Shown here: piece after piece, positions 46,031 to 55,722 of the stretch
Numbering within the stretch: position 1 is the stretch's first letter
Layout: every line of letters begins with the position of its first letter
Assembly (NCBI RefSeq): GCF_024756235.1
Contig: NZ_JANUGY010000003.1
Coordinates: 434,001-498,000, forward strand
Length of the DNA stretch: 64,000 nt
From: Massilia kyonggiensis
Lineage (GTDB): Bacteria > Pseudomonadota > Gammaproteobacteria > Burkholderiales > Burkholderiaceae_D
Direction of reading: 5' to 3'
Notes under the pieces: model-generated
What the model saw: only the letters and a program-made list of their open reading frames with translations
The model's database searches: none
Told to the model about the DNA's origin: nothing
Translations under genes and position numbers: made by a program

Positions 46031-46432
46031 TCAGCTTGGCATTTTTGCCATGGCCGGCTCGGCGCTGGCAGCCGCGCCCGCACAATAGGCGGCCATGGCC
46101 GCCAGCACGCCGGGGTCTTCGCCGACGGCAGGCACGGTGCGGAAGGTTGCCTGCGGATGGCTGGCGCGCAGCTGCTCCAGCAGCAGCGGCAGGTCGCGCA
46201 GCAGATGGCCGCCCTGCCCCAGGAACACGGGAACGATGGTGATGTCGCGCGCGCCGAGCGCCACGAGGGCATTGACTTCGTCGGGCAGGCTGGGCGTCAT
46301 CAGCTCGAGGAAAGCCAGCGACACGGCGCAGTCCGGACGCTGCGCCGCCGTCAGGTCGCGCAGGCGCTGGAACGGCGCGGCCCACGTGGCGGCGCGGGCG
46401 CCGTGGGCGAACAATACGAGTGCTTTTTCCAT
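46031..46432 (-). CDS. cbiX: Sirohydrochlorin ferrochelatase-like CbiX protein
   Basis: A 133-residue single-domain chelatase of the CbiX/SirB family: ALVLFAHGARAATWAAPFQRL with the metal-binding His, and VPVFLGQGGHLLRDLPLLLEQL with the second His. It would insert iron (or cobalt) into sirohydrochlorin. Together with SUMT (cobA) this supports siroheme supply for CysI. The start overlaps the lptG stop by one base, so it is read from the lptFG operon rather than the sulfur operon. Confidence 0.88.
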   Translation of the reverse strand: MEKALVLFAHGARAATWAAPFQRLRDLTAAQRPDCAVSLAFLELMTPSLPDEVNALVALGARDITIVPVFLGQGGHLLRDLPLLLEQLRASHPQATFRTVPAVGEDPGVLAAMAAYCAGAAASAEPAMAKMPS

Positions 46433-47616
46433 CAGTGTCTCTCCACCCAGCGCAAGGCGCTGATTGCCAGCAGCAGGAACAGCAGGCTGGGCGCGGCCGC
46501 CGTCACGAAGGCCGGCCAGGTCGACAACATGCCCACGTGCGAAAACAACGCGTTGATCAAAATGAAGCTCACGCCGATCATGATGCCGATGAAGCTCTTC
46601 AGGCCCACGCCGCCGCTGCGGGTGTGCAGGTAGCCGAACGGCAGCGCGAGCGCCATCAGCACGAAGATCGACAGCGGATCGATCAGCTTCTTCCAGAACG
46701 CGATCTTGAAGCGCTCCGTCTCCTGGCGGTTCTCGGCCAGGTGGCGCGTGTACACGGCCAGTTCGTTGGCGGACATCCGCTCCGGATCGGAACGGGACAC
46801 CGCCAGGATCTTCGGCGTGATCTCGGACACGAGGTCCAGGCTCGCCACCTTGCGCGTGGAGACGGACGCCGTGTCCTGGCCGTACGTGCTCTGGATGGTC
46901 TGGCCGGCCGGGATGGGCGTGCCCGGCTCCGGCAGCGCGCGGCTATTCGAGAACAGTGTCTCGGTGACGTCGCTCAGGCGCCACGTGCTGTTGCCGCTGA
47001 ACTTGGCGTTGGCGGCCGTGATCAGGGAGCGCATGCGCATGCCGTTGTCGAACTCGTACAGGCGCACGTCGATCAGCTGGCCGTCCGGACGGATCTGGCG
47101 GGCATTGAAGAAGCGCGAGCCCGTCACGGGCCCCTTCGGGCCGCCCGTGTGGATCGTGTCCTTGGTCCACATGCCCGAGCGGAATTCGGCCGACACCGTC
47201 GCGCCCTTCGCGGACAGGCGCACGCGTTCCGCGATCGGCGCCGTGCGCGGCGTGATCAGCTCGCCGAACAGGAACGTGATGGCGACGAACAGCACGCCGA
47301 TCTTCGCCAGCATGAGGCCGGCCTGCTGCGTGGACATCGACGACGCGCGCATGATCGTGAATTCCGAACTCTGCGCGAACTGCGCCATCGTGTAGATGGT
47401 GCCGACCAGCGCGGCCACGGGCATCGCCTCGTACACGTGGCCGGGGACGAGCAGCAGCACGTACAGGATCGCGTGCTGGATCATGTAGCCGCCCTTGCCC
47501 ACCGAAGGCAGTTCCTGGGTCAGGTCCATGAAGGCGATGAGGCCCAGCGTGGCGACCAGCGCGAACGAGACGGCCTGCGTGATGTTGACGAAGAAGTAGC
47601 GCTGCAGGATCTTCAT
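46432..47616 (-). CDS. lptG: LPS export permease LptG
   Basis: A 394-residue permease of the LptFG family. It starts MKILQRYFFVNITQAVSFALVATLG, has three N-terminal membrane helices, a large periplasmic beta-jellyroll (about 130-300) and three C-terminal helices ending PSLLFLLLAISALRWVERH. With LptF and the ATPase LptB it extracts lipopolysaccharide from the inner membrane. Its start overlaps the lptF stop (ATGA). It is followed immediately by cbiX. Confidence 0.94.
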   Translation of the reverse strand: MKILQRYFFVNITQAVSFALVATLGLIAFMDLTQELPSVGKGGYMIQHAILYVLLLVPGHVYEAMPVAALVGTIYTMAQFAQSSEFTIMRASSMSTQQAGLMLAKIGVLFVAITFLFGELITPRTAPIAERVRLSAKGATVSAEFRSGMWTKDTIHTGGPKGPVTGSRFFNARQIRPDGQLIDVRLYEFDNGMRMRSLITAANAKFSGNSTWRLSDVTETLFSNSRALPEPGTPIPAGQTIQSTYGQDTASVSTRKVASLDLVSEITPKILAVSRSDPERMSANELAVYTRHLAENRQETERFKIAFWKKLIDPLSIFVLMALALPFGYLHTRSGGVGLKSFIGIMIGVSFILINALFSHVGMLSTWPAFVTAAAPSLLFLLLAISALRWVERH

Positions 47617-48764
47617 TGCACGCCCTCCTGCGTGGCCGCACCGCCGCGCAGCAGGCGGCGGCGCTTGAAGGCGCCCACCAGCGCGAGCGGATGCCACGGG
47701 TGGTTGACGTTCAGGCGCCAGGCGAACAGCCCGGCCACGACGAGCAGCGCGAACAGGTGCAGCGGCCACCACGCCACGCCGAAGCTCATCTTGCCCTGCT
47801 TGACGCTGGCCTCGAACAGCTTCGACAGGTTACTGTAGGTGAAGAAGATCAGCAGCGCGAGCATCAGGTTCGCCGAGCTGCCGGCGCGCGGGTTGACGAA
47901 GCCGAGCGGAATCGCCAGCAGCAACAGCACGACGCACGAGATCGGCGCCGAGATCCGGTACAGCAGTTCGGCATTCGTGAAGCGGTTGTTCGGCAGCGCC
48001 AGCAAGGCGGGCGTGGTCAGCGCGTCGGCCGGCGTCTCGGACCCGATCACGGGCACCTGGCTGGACACGCGCATGCGATAGCGCTCGAACTCCATCGACT
48101 GGAAATCGGCCCGTCCCGGCTGGCCCAGGTAGCGGCGGCCGTTCTTCAGCACGAGGTATTGCCCGCCCTTGCCGTCCGGTTCGATCACGCCTTCCTTGGC
48201 AACGACGATGGAATTGCCGTCGGCGTCGACGGAATTCACGAACACGTTCTGCACGACGGTCGCGCCGCTCGTGCTGCCTTCGACGAAGAACACGCGGTTG
48301 GTCGACGGCGATTCGCGGAATTGGCCGGGCGACACGCGCTTGAGGTCTTCGCGCTTCTCGAAGCGCTCGACGAATTCCGCGCTCTTCATCTTCGCCCACG
48401 GCGTCGCGACGAACGACAGCACGGCGACGATCGCCACCATCGGCAGGCCGAACACGAGCACCGGCGGCACCCACCGCATCAGGGACTGGCCGGACGCGAA
48501 CCACACGACCATCTCGGAGTCGCGATAGCTGCGCGTCACGGTGACGATGACCGCGATAAAGCTGGTAAGAATGATGATTGTTGGCAGATAATTCAGCACC
48601 GAAAAGCCGATGAGGGCCAGCACGTCGCTCGAGGCGACCTTGCCGCCGGCGGCCTTGCCGAGGATGGAGATCAGGGTCCAGGTGACGAAGACCGTAAACA
48701 GGGCCGTGAAGGTGGCGCCGGCCACACTGGCCAATTCACGCTGTAGGGCGCGTTGGAAAATCAT
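47613..48764 (-). CDS. lptF: LPS export permease LptF
   Basis: A 383-residue permease paralogous to LptG: MIFQRALQRELASVAGATFTALFTVF at the front, helices near 50-110, the periplasmic domain in the middle, and C-terminal helices with LLLLAIPLGFVNPRAG. I chose the ATG at 48764; upstream residues ([12 protein letters not shown]) do not resemble the family. It diverges from pepA, as in many betaproteobacteria. A TATAAC box preceded by TTGGGG at 18 bases lies right upstream and could be its promoter. Confidence 0.94.
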   Translation of the reverse strand: MIFQRALQRELASVAGATFTALFTVFVTWTLISILGKAAGGKVASSDVLALIGFSVLNYLPTIIILTSFIAVIVTVTRSYRDSEMVVWFASGQSLMRWVPPVLVFGLPMVAIVAVLSFVATPWAKMKSAEFVERFEKREDLKRVSPGQFRESPSTNRVFFVEGSTSGATVVQNVFVNSVDADGNSIVVAKEGVIEPDGKGGQYLVLKNGRRYLGQPGRADFQSMEFERYRMRVSSQVPVIGSETPADALTTPALLALPNNRFTNAELLYRISAPISCVVLLLLAIPLGFVNPRAGSSANLMLALLIFFTYSNLSKLFEASVKQGKMSFGVAWWPLHLFALLVVAGLFAWRLNVNHPWHPLALVGAFKRRRLLRGGAATQEGVQ

Positions 48765-48876
48765 TCGATCGTTATAATTGCTGGTTTGAAGGAACCCCAA
48801 GGACCGTCACGAGCGGGCGCCATATGGAAGGTTCCTCGGACAGCACGCGCGTCAAAAACTCGAAACGGAGAATCAA

Positions 48877-50373
48877 ATGGACTTTAGCATAAAAGCATTC
48901 GACACAAAAAACACGCTGGCCGCAGCCAAATCGGGCTGTGTGGCAGTCGCGGTGTTCGAAAACAAGAAACTGTCGGAGGCGGCGAAAGCCCTCGATCTGA
49001 ACGGCGAGATCAGCGCGGCCGTCAAGTCGGGTGACATCTCCGGCAAGCCCGGCTCCACCCTGCTGCTGCGCGGCGTGGCCGGCGTGACCGCTGCCCGCGT
49101 CCTGCTGGTCGGCATGGGCGCCGACGAAGCCGTCAGCGAGAAAAGCTTTACCGGTGCCGTGTCCGCTGCCCTCAAAACCTTCGCTTCGCTGGGCGCGCAG
49201 GATGCCATTATCGCATTCCCGCTGGAGAATGTGAAAGCGCGCGACCTGAACTGGGCCATCAAGGGCATCGTCATCGCCGCGAACGAGGCCGAATTCCGCA
49301 CCGACGCGCAAAAGAGCAAGAAGGATCCGGCACCCGCCGGCGTGCGCAAGCTGGCCATCGCCGTCCCGGCCGCGACGCCGCAGATCAAGGGCGTGCTGGC
49401 GCAGGCGCAGGCCATCGCGAACGGCATGAACCTGACGAAGGAACTGGGCAACCTGTCGCCGAACGTCTGCACCCCGACCTACCTCGCGAACACGGCGAAG
49501 AAGCTGGCGGGCGACTACGGCTTCGACATCGAAGTCCTGGACCGCAAGCAGCTGGAAGCCCTCAAGATGGGCAGCTTCCTGTCCGTGACGCGCGGCAGCG
49601 AAGAGCCGCCGAAGTTCATCGTCCTGAAGCACAACGGCGGCAAGAAGAACGACGCGCCGGTGGTCCTCGTCGGCAAGGGCATCACGTTCGACACGGGCGG
49701 CATCTCGCTGAAGCCGGGTCCGAACATGGACGAGATGAAGTACGACATGTGCGGCGCCGGCTCGGTGCTGGGCACCTTCCGCGCCATCGGCGAGATGGGC
49801 CTGAAGCTGAACGTCGTCGGCATCGTCGCCGCCTGCGAGAACATGCCGTCGGGCCGCGCCACCAAGCCGGGCGACATCGTCACCGCGATGAACGGCACCA
49901 CCATCGAGATCCTGAATACGGATGCGGAAGGCCGCCTGATCCTGGCCGACGCCCTGACGTACGCCGAGCGCTTCAAGCCGGCCGCCGTCGTCGACGTCGC
50001 CACGCTGACGGGCGCCTGCATCGTCGCGCTGGGTCACCACACGTCGGGCCTGTTCACGCGCCACGACGATGCCCACGACGCCCTCGCCCAGGAACTGCTG
50101 GACGCCGGCAGGCAGGCGAACGACGTCGCCTGGCGCTTCCCCATCGGCGAGAACTACAACGAGCAGCTGAAGTCGAACTTCGCCGACCTGGCCAACATCG
50201 GCACGCCGGGCGGCGCGTCGATCACGGCGGCGTGCTTCCTGGAGAACTTCACGCGCAACTACACGTGGGCCCACCTGGACATCGCCGGCACCGCGTGGAA
50301 GTCGGGCGCGGCCAAGGGCGCGACCGGCCGTCCGGTGCCTCTCTTGACGACGTTCCTGCTGAATCGCGTGTAA
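48877..50373 (+). CDS. pepA: Leucyl aminopeptidase (M17)
   Basis: A 498-residue cytosolic hexameric aminopeptidase. The family signature [14 protein letters not shown] is present, as are metal/substrate residues in [30 protein letters not shown]. PepA also acts as a DNA-binding cofactor in site-specific recombination and carAB control in E. coli. A strong terminator follows. The holC gene usually found downstream in related bacteria is not in the adjacent position. Confidence 0.96.
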   Translation: MDFSIKAFDTKNTLAAAKSGCVAVAVFENKKLSEAAKALDLNGEISAAVKSGDISGKPGSTLLLRGVAGVTAARVLLVGMGADEAVSEKSFTGAVSAALKTFASLGAQDAIIAFPLENVKARDLNWAIKGIVIAANEAEFRTDAQKSKKDPAPAGVRKLAIAVPAATPQIKGVLAQAQAIANGMNLTKELGNLSPNVCTPTYLANTAKKLAGDYGFDIEVLDRKQLEALKMGSFLSVTRGSEEPPKFIVLKHNGGKKNDAPVVLVGKGITFDTGGISLKPGPNMDEMKYDMCGAGSVLGTFRAIGEMGLKLNVVGIVAACENMPSGRATKPGDIVTAMNGTTIEILNTDAEGRLILADALTYAERFKPAAVVDVATLTGACIVALGHHTSGLFTRHDDAHDALAQELLDAGRQANDVAWRFPIGENYNEQLKSNFADLANIGTPGGASITAACFLENFTRNYTWAHLDIAGTAWKSGAAKGATGRPVPLLTTFLLNRV

Positions 50374-50395
50374 GCGTGTTTACAGGCTGACGAGG

Positions 50396-50424
50396 ACGGG
50401 CGCCGCGTGGCGCCCGTTTTTTTA
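50396..50424 (+). terminator. Rho-independent terminator after pepA
   Basis: ACGGGCGCC (50396-50404) pairs perfectly with GGCGCCCGT (50409-50417) over a GCGT loop, followed by a run of six more Ts that also overlaps the stop codon of the convergent lipoprotein gene. Confidence 0.93.
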
Positions 50425-50880
50425 GAACACGACGTTGCCGGAGTCCCGCTGCGCCTCCGGCCCGGCCGGCGCCTGCATCAGCACCGTCAGGGTCGACTCG
50501 TAAGCGACACCCGAGCTGCCGTACGGGTCCTTGTGATTGCCGCCGACGCGGGCGACGATGCTGCCGACCAGCCGGCCCGTGTCGAACAGCGACGTGTTGT
50601 GCGCCGGCGCGACGTCGAACGCGCTGCCCGCGCCCTCGCGCGCGCAATCGATCGTCAGGGGACTGCGGCTGCGTTCGACGGTGACCCGCCCCGGCGCGAC
50701 GACGAACCAGCGCCCCGCGGCATTGGACAGCACGCAGCCGACGCCCGTCACCTCGCGGTGGTCGAGGATGGTGTGGATTTCCAGCTGCTGCGTCGTCGGT
50801 TCGGCGGGCGCGGTCACGCATCCGGCCATGACGGTACACAGCGCGAGCGCGGAGGCGAAACGGAACGAAAGAAGGGACAT
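50422..50880 (-). CDS. Small lipoprotein of unknown function
   Basis: A 152-residue protein with a lipoprotein signal: basic-hydrophobic start, then LALCTVMAGC with Cys22 or so as the lipidated residue. The mature part has no recognised domain; it contains LEIHTILDHREVTGVGCVLSN and a Gly-rich tail, suggesting a small beta-rich fold. Start chosen at 50880 (MSLLSFRF); the upstream in-frame ATG would spoil the signal peptide. Its stop lies within the T-run of the pepA terminator. Confidence 0.75.
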   Translation of the reverse strand: MSLLSFRFASALALCTVMAGCVTAPAEPTTQQLEIHTILDHREVTGVGCVLSNAAGRWFVVAPGRVTVERSRSPLTIDCAREGAGSAFDVAPAHNTSLFDTGRLVGSIVARVGGNHKDPYGSSGVAYESTLTVLMQAPAGPEAQRDSGNVVF

Positions 50881-50972
50881 GTCTTCAAACCGAGAATGCA
50901 TACCATCCGTTTACGGCGGCAATCGGAAAGACATGAGGCGAAGCGCACCCCGGGATCGCCGGGATGGCGTTG

Positions 50973-51179
50973 CTATGCTGCGGCCGGCACCGGGTCGATG
51001 GGCACAAAGCGCGACATGCGCTCCCCGTCCACGTCGACCAGTCCGAAAAATGCATCCCGCGGACGGACCCAGGTCTTGCCGTCCTGCCCGCGATACACGA
51101 CCACGGCCGTGTGGTCTGCCTCGAGGATTGCCTCGCAGACCACCTCGTACACCCCGCCCTTGTAGTGGCGGTAGCGCAT
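50973..51179 (-). CDS. DUF1653 domain protein
   Basis: A 68-residue protein matching DUF1653: MRYRHYKGGVYEVVCEAILEAD, then TAVVVYRGQDGKTWVRPRDAFFGLV. The family is small and of unknown function, sometimes found with Nudix or housekeeping genes. It overlaps the stop of the preceding small gene by one base (TGATG), so they are translationally coupled. Confidence 0.87.
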   Translation of the reverse strand: MRYRHYKGGVYEVVCEAILEADHTAVVVYRGQDGKTWVRPRDAFFGLVDVDGERMSRFVPIDPVPAAA

Positions 51180-51529
51180 CAGGCCTTTTCTTCGGCCGTG
51201 GCGCGGTTCCGCTTCTTGAGGTTCTGGATGACCTTGACGATGCCTTCGATGCCGGCGTTGTCATCCAGTTCGCTGAACGCGTCCAGCACCTCGTTGAGGA
51301 CGCTGTTGCGCACGCTCGCCTCGTCAGCCTGCATCTTCTGCGGCTGGTTCTCGGACGGTGCGAATTTCTGCGGCGCTTCGGCCGCAGCCTTCTGTCCGTG
51401 TGCCAGCGCGGCCTGCCAGATCAGCCAGCGGCGTTGGGTTTCGTACACGAGGTACTCTTCCGGCTTGTCTTCACGACGCCGGACAATGTGGCCATCGCGT
51501 TGGGCCCATGCTTCAAATGCTTGGCGCAT
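51179..51529 (-). CDS. Small hypothetical protein with phage-style N-terminus
   Basis: A 116-residue protein, no assigned function. The N-terminal pattern (FEAWAQRDGHIVRRR, YLVYETQRRWLIWQAALAHG) resembles short modules in phage-encoded hypothetical proteins, in which a Y-x4-TQ-x2-W-x2-W-x-AA string recurs. The C-terminal half is charged and likely helical (EVLDAFSELDDNAGIEGIVKVIQNLKKR). It is coupled to the DUF1653 gene and borders a low-GC stretch. Real coding seems likely from the tight overlap, but function is open. Confidence 0.65.
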   Translation of the reverse strand: MRQAFEAWAQRDGHIVRRREDKPEEYLVYETQRRWLIWQAALAHGQKAAAEAPQKFAPSENQPQKMQADEASVRNSVLNEVLDAFSELDDNAGIEGIVKVIQNLKKRNRATAEEKA

Positions 51530-51976
51530 TGTTGTCCTTTACAAAGCTGTGTGCAAATCCTGCTCTCGGATCCGCGATCGTTACACACCTGCCTAAGCCG
51601 GCCGCTCGACCGACCACGGCAACCATCTAATCAAAGCAACGGATTGCTTTTGAATACTTGGTTCCAGAGCAATATGCCAATAGTACAACCAAAGTTGGCC
51701 TACTGCAATTTTTTTCTTTCGAGAAGGAGACGATACGTAAATGTCCCCTGTCTTGCTGTGATTGTTACATCTTGTCACAGTTCGGCGCAACTTTCCAGCG
51801 TCGTTACGATTTTTTACTCCACGGACAATAATTTTACGACATCTTTGTTGCAATCGAAACAAATAATGACAATCGTGTCATGGCTTTAGGGGCCAAGTTA
51901 TGTTGCAAGAATGACTCAAAGCCACGATACTGCCCGGATTGCGCCGGACGGTCCGGCCTCCGCACCAAGATAGCCC
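51530..51976. other. Gene-free, comparatively AT-rich stretch before xthA
   Basis: No convincing gene is visible. From about 51620 to 51900 the GC content is well below that of the flanks. It contains AAAGCAA-CGGA-TTGCTTT (about 51635-51652) and the dyad CTGTGA (51756-51761)/TCACAG (51775-51780), too widely spaced for a CRP site. It probably holds promoters for xthA (rightward) and the small-gene pair (leftward). Its composition could also reflect past acquisition. Confidence 0.5.
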
Positions 51977-52741
51977 ATGAAAATCGCAACCTGGAACGTG
52001 AACTCGCTGAAAGTGCGCCTGCCGCACCTGCTCCAGTGGCTCGCCGCCAATCCCGTCGACGTGCTCTGCATCCAGGAGACCAAGCTCACGGACGACAAAT
52101 TCCCCGTGGCCGAGATCAACGAGGCCGGCTATGAAGTCGTGTTCAGCGGCCAGAAGACGTACAACGGCGTCGCGATCCTGTCGCGCCTCCCCATCGCCGA
52201 CGTCATGCGCAACAATCCGCATTACCAGGACGAGCAGCAGCGCCTGATCGCCGCCACCATCGGGGGCGTGCGCTTCATCTGCGCCTACGTGCCGAACGGC
52301 CAGGCCGTCGGCTCCGACAAGTACGCCTACAAGATGGGCTGGCTGGCCGCGCTGCGCACCTGGGTCGGCGAGGAACTCAAGATCCACGAGCAGTTCGCGA
52401 TCCTGGGCGACTACAACATCGCGCCCGAAGACCGCGACGTGCACGACCCGGAACTGTGGGCCGGCCAGATCCACTGCTCCGACCTGGAACGCGAGCAGCT
52501 GCGCGAACTGTGCGGCCTCGGTCTCGTCGACGCGTTCCGGTTATTCGAACAGCCCGAGAAGCAGTACAGCTGGTGGGACTACCGCCAGATGGCGTTCCGC
52601 CGCAACCGCGGTCTGCGCATCGACCACATCCTGCTGTCGCAGGCGCTCGCCAGGCGCTGCGCGGCGTGCGTCATCGACCGCGAACCGCGCAAATGGGAGC
52701 AGCCGTCCGATCACACGCCCGTGATCGCGACGATCGTCTAA
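51977..52741 (+). CDS. xthA: Exodeoxyribonuclease III
   Basis: A 254-residue AP endonuclease/3'-exonuclease: MKIATWNVNSLKVRLPHLL, catalytic Glu in CIQETKL, AILGDYNIAPEDRDVHDP, and the catalytic His in SDHTPV near the C-terminus. It repairs abasic sites. Its stop overlaps the convergent GGDEF/EAL gene by four bases (52738-52741). ExoIII may also be named exoA or xth in relatives. Confidence 0.95.
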   Translation: MKIATWNVNSLKVRLPHLLQWLAANPVDVLCIQETKLTDDKFPVAEINEAGYEVVFSGQKTYNGVAILSRLPIADVMRNNPHYQDEQQRLIAATIGGVRFICAYVPNGQAVGSDKYAYKMGWLAALRTWVGEELKIHEQFAILGDYNIAPEDRDVHDPELWAGQIHCSDLEREQLRELCGLGLVDAFRLFEQPEKQYSWWDYRQMAFRRNRGLRIDHILLSQALARRCAACVIDREPRKWEQPSDHTPVIATIV

Positions 52742-55593
52742 TACGGCTTGTCCAGCAGCGCCGGCACGGCGCCCGCATCGACCGGCCGCGCGAACAGATA
52801 GCCCTGGGCATACTGGCACCCATGCCGGCGCAGCAGCGCCAGCTGCGCGTCGGTCTCGACGCCCTCCGCCACGACGGCCATGCCGAGGCTCCCCGCCAGC
52901 GCCATGATGGCGGCAACGATGGCCTGGTCCTCGCTGCTCGTCTCGAGGTCGCGCACGAACGCGCGGTCGATCTTGATCTTGCGGACCGGGAAGCGCTTCA
53001 GGTAGGCCAGGCTCGAATAGCCGGTGCCGAAGTCGTCGATCGACAGGCGGATGCCCATGCGGTAGATCTGGCCCAGCGTCTCCAGCGTCTGGCCGCCGTG
53101 CTGCATCAGCGCCGTCTCCGTGATCTCGAATTCCAGCAGGCCCGGATCGATGCCGGTGTCGTCGACGATGGCGCGGATCGACTGGATCAGGCCCCGGTGC
53201 ATGAACTGGCGCGCCGACAGGTTCACGGCGAGCGGCAGCGCCGGCAACCCGGCCCGCTGCCAGGCCATCGCCTGTTCGCAGGCGCGCCGGATCACCCATT
53301 CGCCGACCGGCACGATCAGGCCGTTCTCTTCCAGGATCGGGATGAAGTCGTCGGGCGCCACGAGGCCCTGCTCCGGATGGCGCCAGCGCAGCAGTACTTC
53401 CAGGCCGTGCACGCGGCCGTCCTGCACGCCCACGATCGGCTGGTAGAACAGCACGAACTCTTCGCGCAGCAGCGCGCCGCGCAGGCGCGTCTCCATCTCG
53501 AAATGGCGCGCGGCCGCCGCGTTCATCGGCTCCGCGTAGAACTGGTAATTGTTGCGGCCCGCCGCCTTGGCGTAGTACATCGCGGCATCGGCCTTGCGCA
53601 TCAGGCCCGCCGCATCCGCGCCGTCGTCCGGGTACAGGCAGATGCCGATCGACGGCGAGATGTGCAGGCTGTGGCCTTCGAATTCGATGGGCGCCGCCAG
53701 CGCCTCGATGATCTTGTCGCCCACGTGACCGCACTCCTCGGCCACGCGCACGCCCGGCACCAGCACGACGAATTCGTCGCCGCCCAGGCGCGCGACGGTG
53801 TCGCTGGCGCGCACGACGCGGCACAGGCGCTGCGCCACTTCCTTCAGCAGGTGGTCGCCCGCCAGGTGGCCGAGCGAATCGTTGATCGTCTTGAAGCGGT
53901 CCAGGTCGATGAACAGCAAGGCCAGCTTCATGCCGTCGCGCCGGGCCGCCAGCAGCGCGCGGTCGAGGCGGTCGGACAGCAGCGCGCGGTTCGGCAGGCC
54001 CGTGAGCGCGTCGTGGTACGCCATGTGGTGCACGCGCGCCTCGGCCTGGCGGCGCTCCACGATCTCGGCCTGCAGTTCCGCCGTGCGTTCCTGCACGCGC
54101 ACTTCGAGCTCGTCGCGCGCGCGGCGCAGCGCATCCGCCGCTTCACGCTGGGCGGTGACGTCGTCGATCAGCCAGACGCTGCGCCCGCCCCGGTCCGCCA
54201 TGTCGAACGGGCGGCCGGACAGGCGTGCCCAGAAGCGCCTGCCGTCGCGCCGCACCAGTTCGTACTCGGCCATGTGCACGCGGCCCGCCTCGAAGTCGCG
54301 CCGCGTCTGCTCGCGCGCGGCGATCCAGCCCGCATCGTCGGGATACAGCTCGCGCACCGGCAAGCCCTCGATGCTGCCGCCCTGGTGGCCGAACAGTTCT
54401 TCCATCTTGCGGTTGCAATGGAGGGTCCGTCCCCTTTCGACGACGGCGATGCCCAGCACGGCGTTGTCGAGGATCGCCTGGTTTTCCAGCAGCGCGTTGC
54501 GCAGCGATTCCTCGGCCGCCTTCTGGCCCGTGCGGTCCTCGATCATCCAGATCATCGTGCCGGTGCCCAGCTCCTCGGGATTGACGGCGTAGCCGATCAT
54601 GTTCACCCACATCCGCGTGCCGTCGCGGCGCACCATCGTCGTCTCGGTCTTGAACGAACCGCCCAGGCCCAGCACGCCGTACGCGGTGCGGCCCATCTCG
54701 TCGAACGCGGCCTCGTCGGCATACAGCATGCGCGTCGAGCGGCCCAGCACCTCGCCGGGTGCGTAGCCGAACATCGAGCCGAAACAGTGGTTGTAGCGCG
54801 TGATGGTGCGGGCGCGCGTGAAGAAGATCCCGATCGTGGCATTGGTCATGATCGACTGGATCTCGGTGAGCGCCTGGCGCGCTTCCGTCACGTCTTCCAC
54901 GATCCACACGGTGCCCGCCTCGCGCGCGCTCATGTCGACCGCCTTGGCGCGGATGCGGCACCAGATCGTGCTGCCGTCGCGGCGGCGCAGCGGCACCTCG
55001 CTCTTTTCGAACAGGCTGCCGGTCGTCAGCACGAGGACGGCCTCGCCGATGAACGCCTCGTACTGGGCGCGCGTGGCGAAGACCTGGGCCGGACTGTGGT
55101 TGATGAGTTCCTCGGGTGCATAGCCCAGCATCTCCGCCATGCGCGGATTGCAGGACTTGACGAGGTCGGGCAAGGTGACGGCGATGCCGACCGGCGCATG
55201 CTCGACGACGGCCGCCTGTTCCAGCAGGCGGCCGCGCAGCGCCGCCTGGCCGTCGCCGAACGTGAGCACGTCGCTGAACACGAACGTGGCACCGCCCGCC
55301 GGCAGCGGCCTGGCGCGCACCTCGACGGGCCGGCCGGTGGTGCCGTGCTCGATCAGGCCGTCCCAGCGCCGTTCGCCGGACTGCGACAGGCGGATCTCCA
55401 CCGCCATCTCCGCCGCCGTGCGCGGGCAGAACAGCGACACGAGCGGCCGCCCCGCGACCTCCCCGCCGGCCAGCTCGACGAACGCCGCGTTCGCGGCCCG
55501 GATCGTCCCCTGCGCATCGCAGGCGCAGGCCGGCGCGGCGATCAATGCCAATGCGTCGGCCACCAAGGCCGCTGTACTCGTTCCCCGATCCAT
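52738..55593 (-). CDS. Multi-PAS GGDEF/EAL-type dual c-di-GMP enzyme (EVL variant)
   Basis: A 951-residue soluble protein with four PAS-like regions (about 8-115, 120-240, 245-365, 370-495), a short coiled coil (ARDELEVRVQERTAELQAEI) and then GGDEF and EAL domains. The cyclase has the intact RLGGDEF site, and VRASD supplies an RxxD-like inhibitory motif at the right distance. The phosphodiesterase signature reads EVL (GLEVLLRW) instead of EAL, but metal-site motifs FEITET and SIDDFGTGYSS, IKIDRAF and VAEGVET are intact, so activity is likely. In contrast to the other GGDEF/EAL protein here, both halves appear functional. Confidence 0.92.
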   Translation of the reverse strand: MDRGTSTAALVADALALIAAPACACDAQGTIRAANAAFVELAGGEVAGRPLVSLFCPRTAAEMAVEIRLSQSGERRWDGLIEHGTTGRPVEVRARPLPAGGATFVFSDVLTFGDGQAALRGRLLEQAAVVEHAPVGIAVTLPDLVKSCNPRMAEMLGYAPEELINHSPAQVFATRAQYEAFIGEAVLVLTTGSLFEKSEVPLRRRDGSTIWCRIRAKAVDMSAREAGTVWIVEDVTEARQALTEIQSIMTNATIGIFFTRARTITRYNHCFGSMFGYAPGEVLGRSTRMLYADEAAFDEMGRTAYGVLGLGGSFKTETTMVRRDGTRMWVNMIGYAVNPEELGTGTMIWMIEDRTGQKAAEESLRNALLENQAILDNAVLGIAVVERGRTLHCNRKMEELFGHQGGSIEGLPVRELYPDDAGWIAAREQTRRDFEAGRVHMAEYELVRRDGRRFWARLSGRPFDMADRGGRSVWLIDDVTAQREAADALRRARDELEVRVQERTAELQAEIVERRQAEARVHHMAYHDALTGLPNRALLSDRLDRALLAARRDGMKLALLFIDLDRFKTINDSLGHLAGDHLLKEVAQRLCRVVRASDTVARLGGDEFVVLVPGVRVAEECGHVGDKIIEALAAPIEFEGHSLHISPSIGICLYPDDGADAAGLMRKADAAMYYAKAAGRNNYQFYAEPMNAAAARHFEMETRLRGALLREEFVLFYQPIVGVQDGRVHGLEVLLRWRHPEQGLVAPDDFIPILEENGLIVPVGEWVIRRACEQAMAWQRAGLPALPLAVNLSARQFMHRGLIQSIRAIVDDTGIDPGLLEFEITETALMQHGGQTLETLGQIYRMGIRLSIDDFGTGYSSLAYLKRFPVRKIKIDRAFVRDLETSSEDQAIVAAIMALAGSLGMAVVAEGVETDAQLALLRRHGCQYAQGYLFARPVDAGAVPALLDKPY

Positions 55594-55722
55594 CCCTCTT
55601 GTCCCAGTGCGCCTATTGACAAGGCACTTTGTCTATTTTTGGATGGATCATAGCCGAAAATCAACGGAATTTATCGTTCTGGAAAGATGAAATTCAGCGT
55701 GTGACGCGGCGCAGCAACGGTC

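Noticed and set aside
51756-51780. CTGTGA/TCACAG dyad resembling a CRP site
   Set aside because: The half-sites are 13 bases apart; CRP needs TGTGA-N6-TCACA spacing.
51593-51862. 89-codon minus-strand frame in the AT-rich stretch
   Set aside because: No start context, no recognisable domain, and it runs through sequence that looks like promoter DNA.
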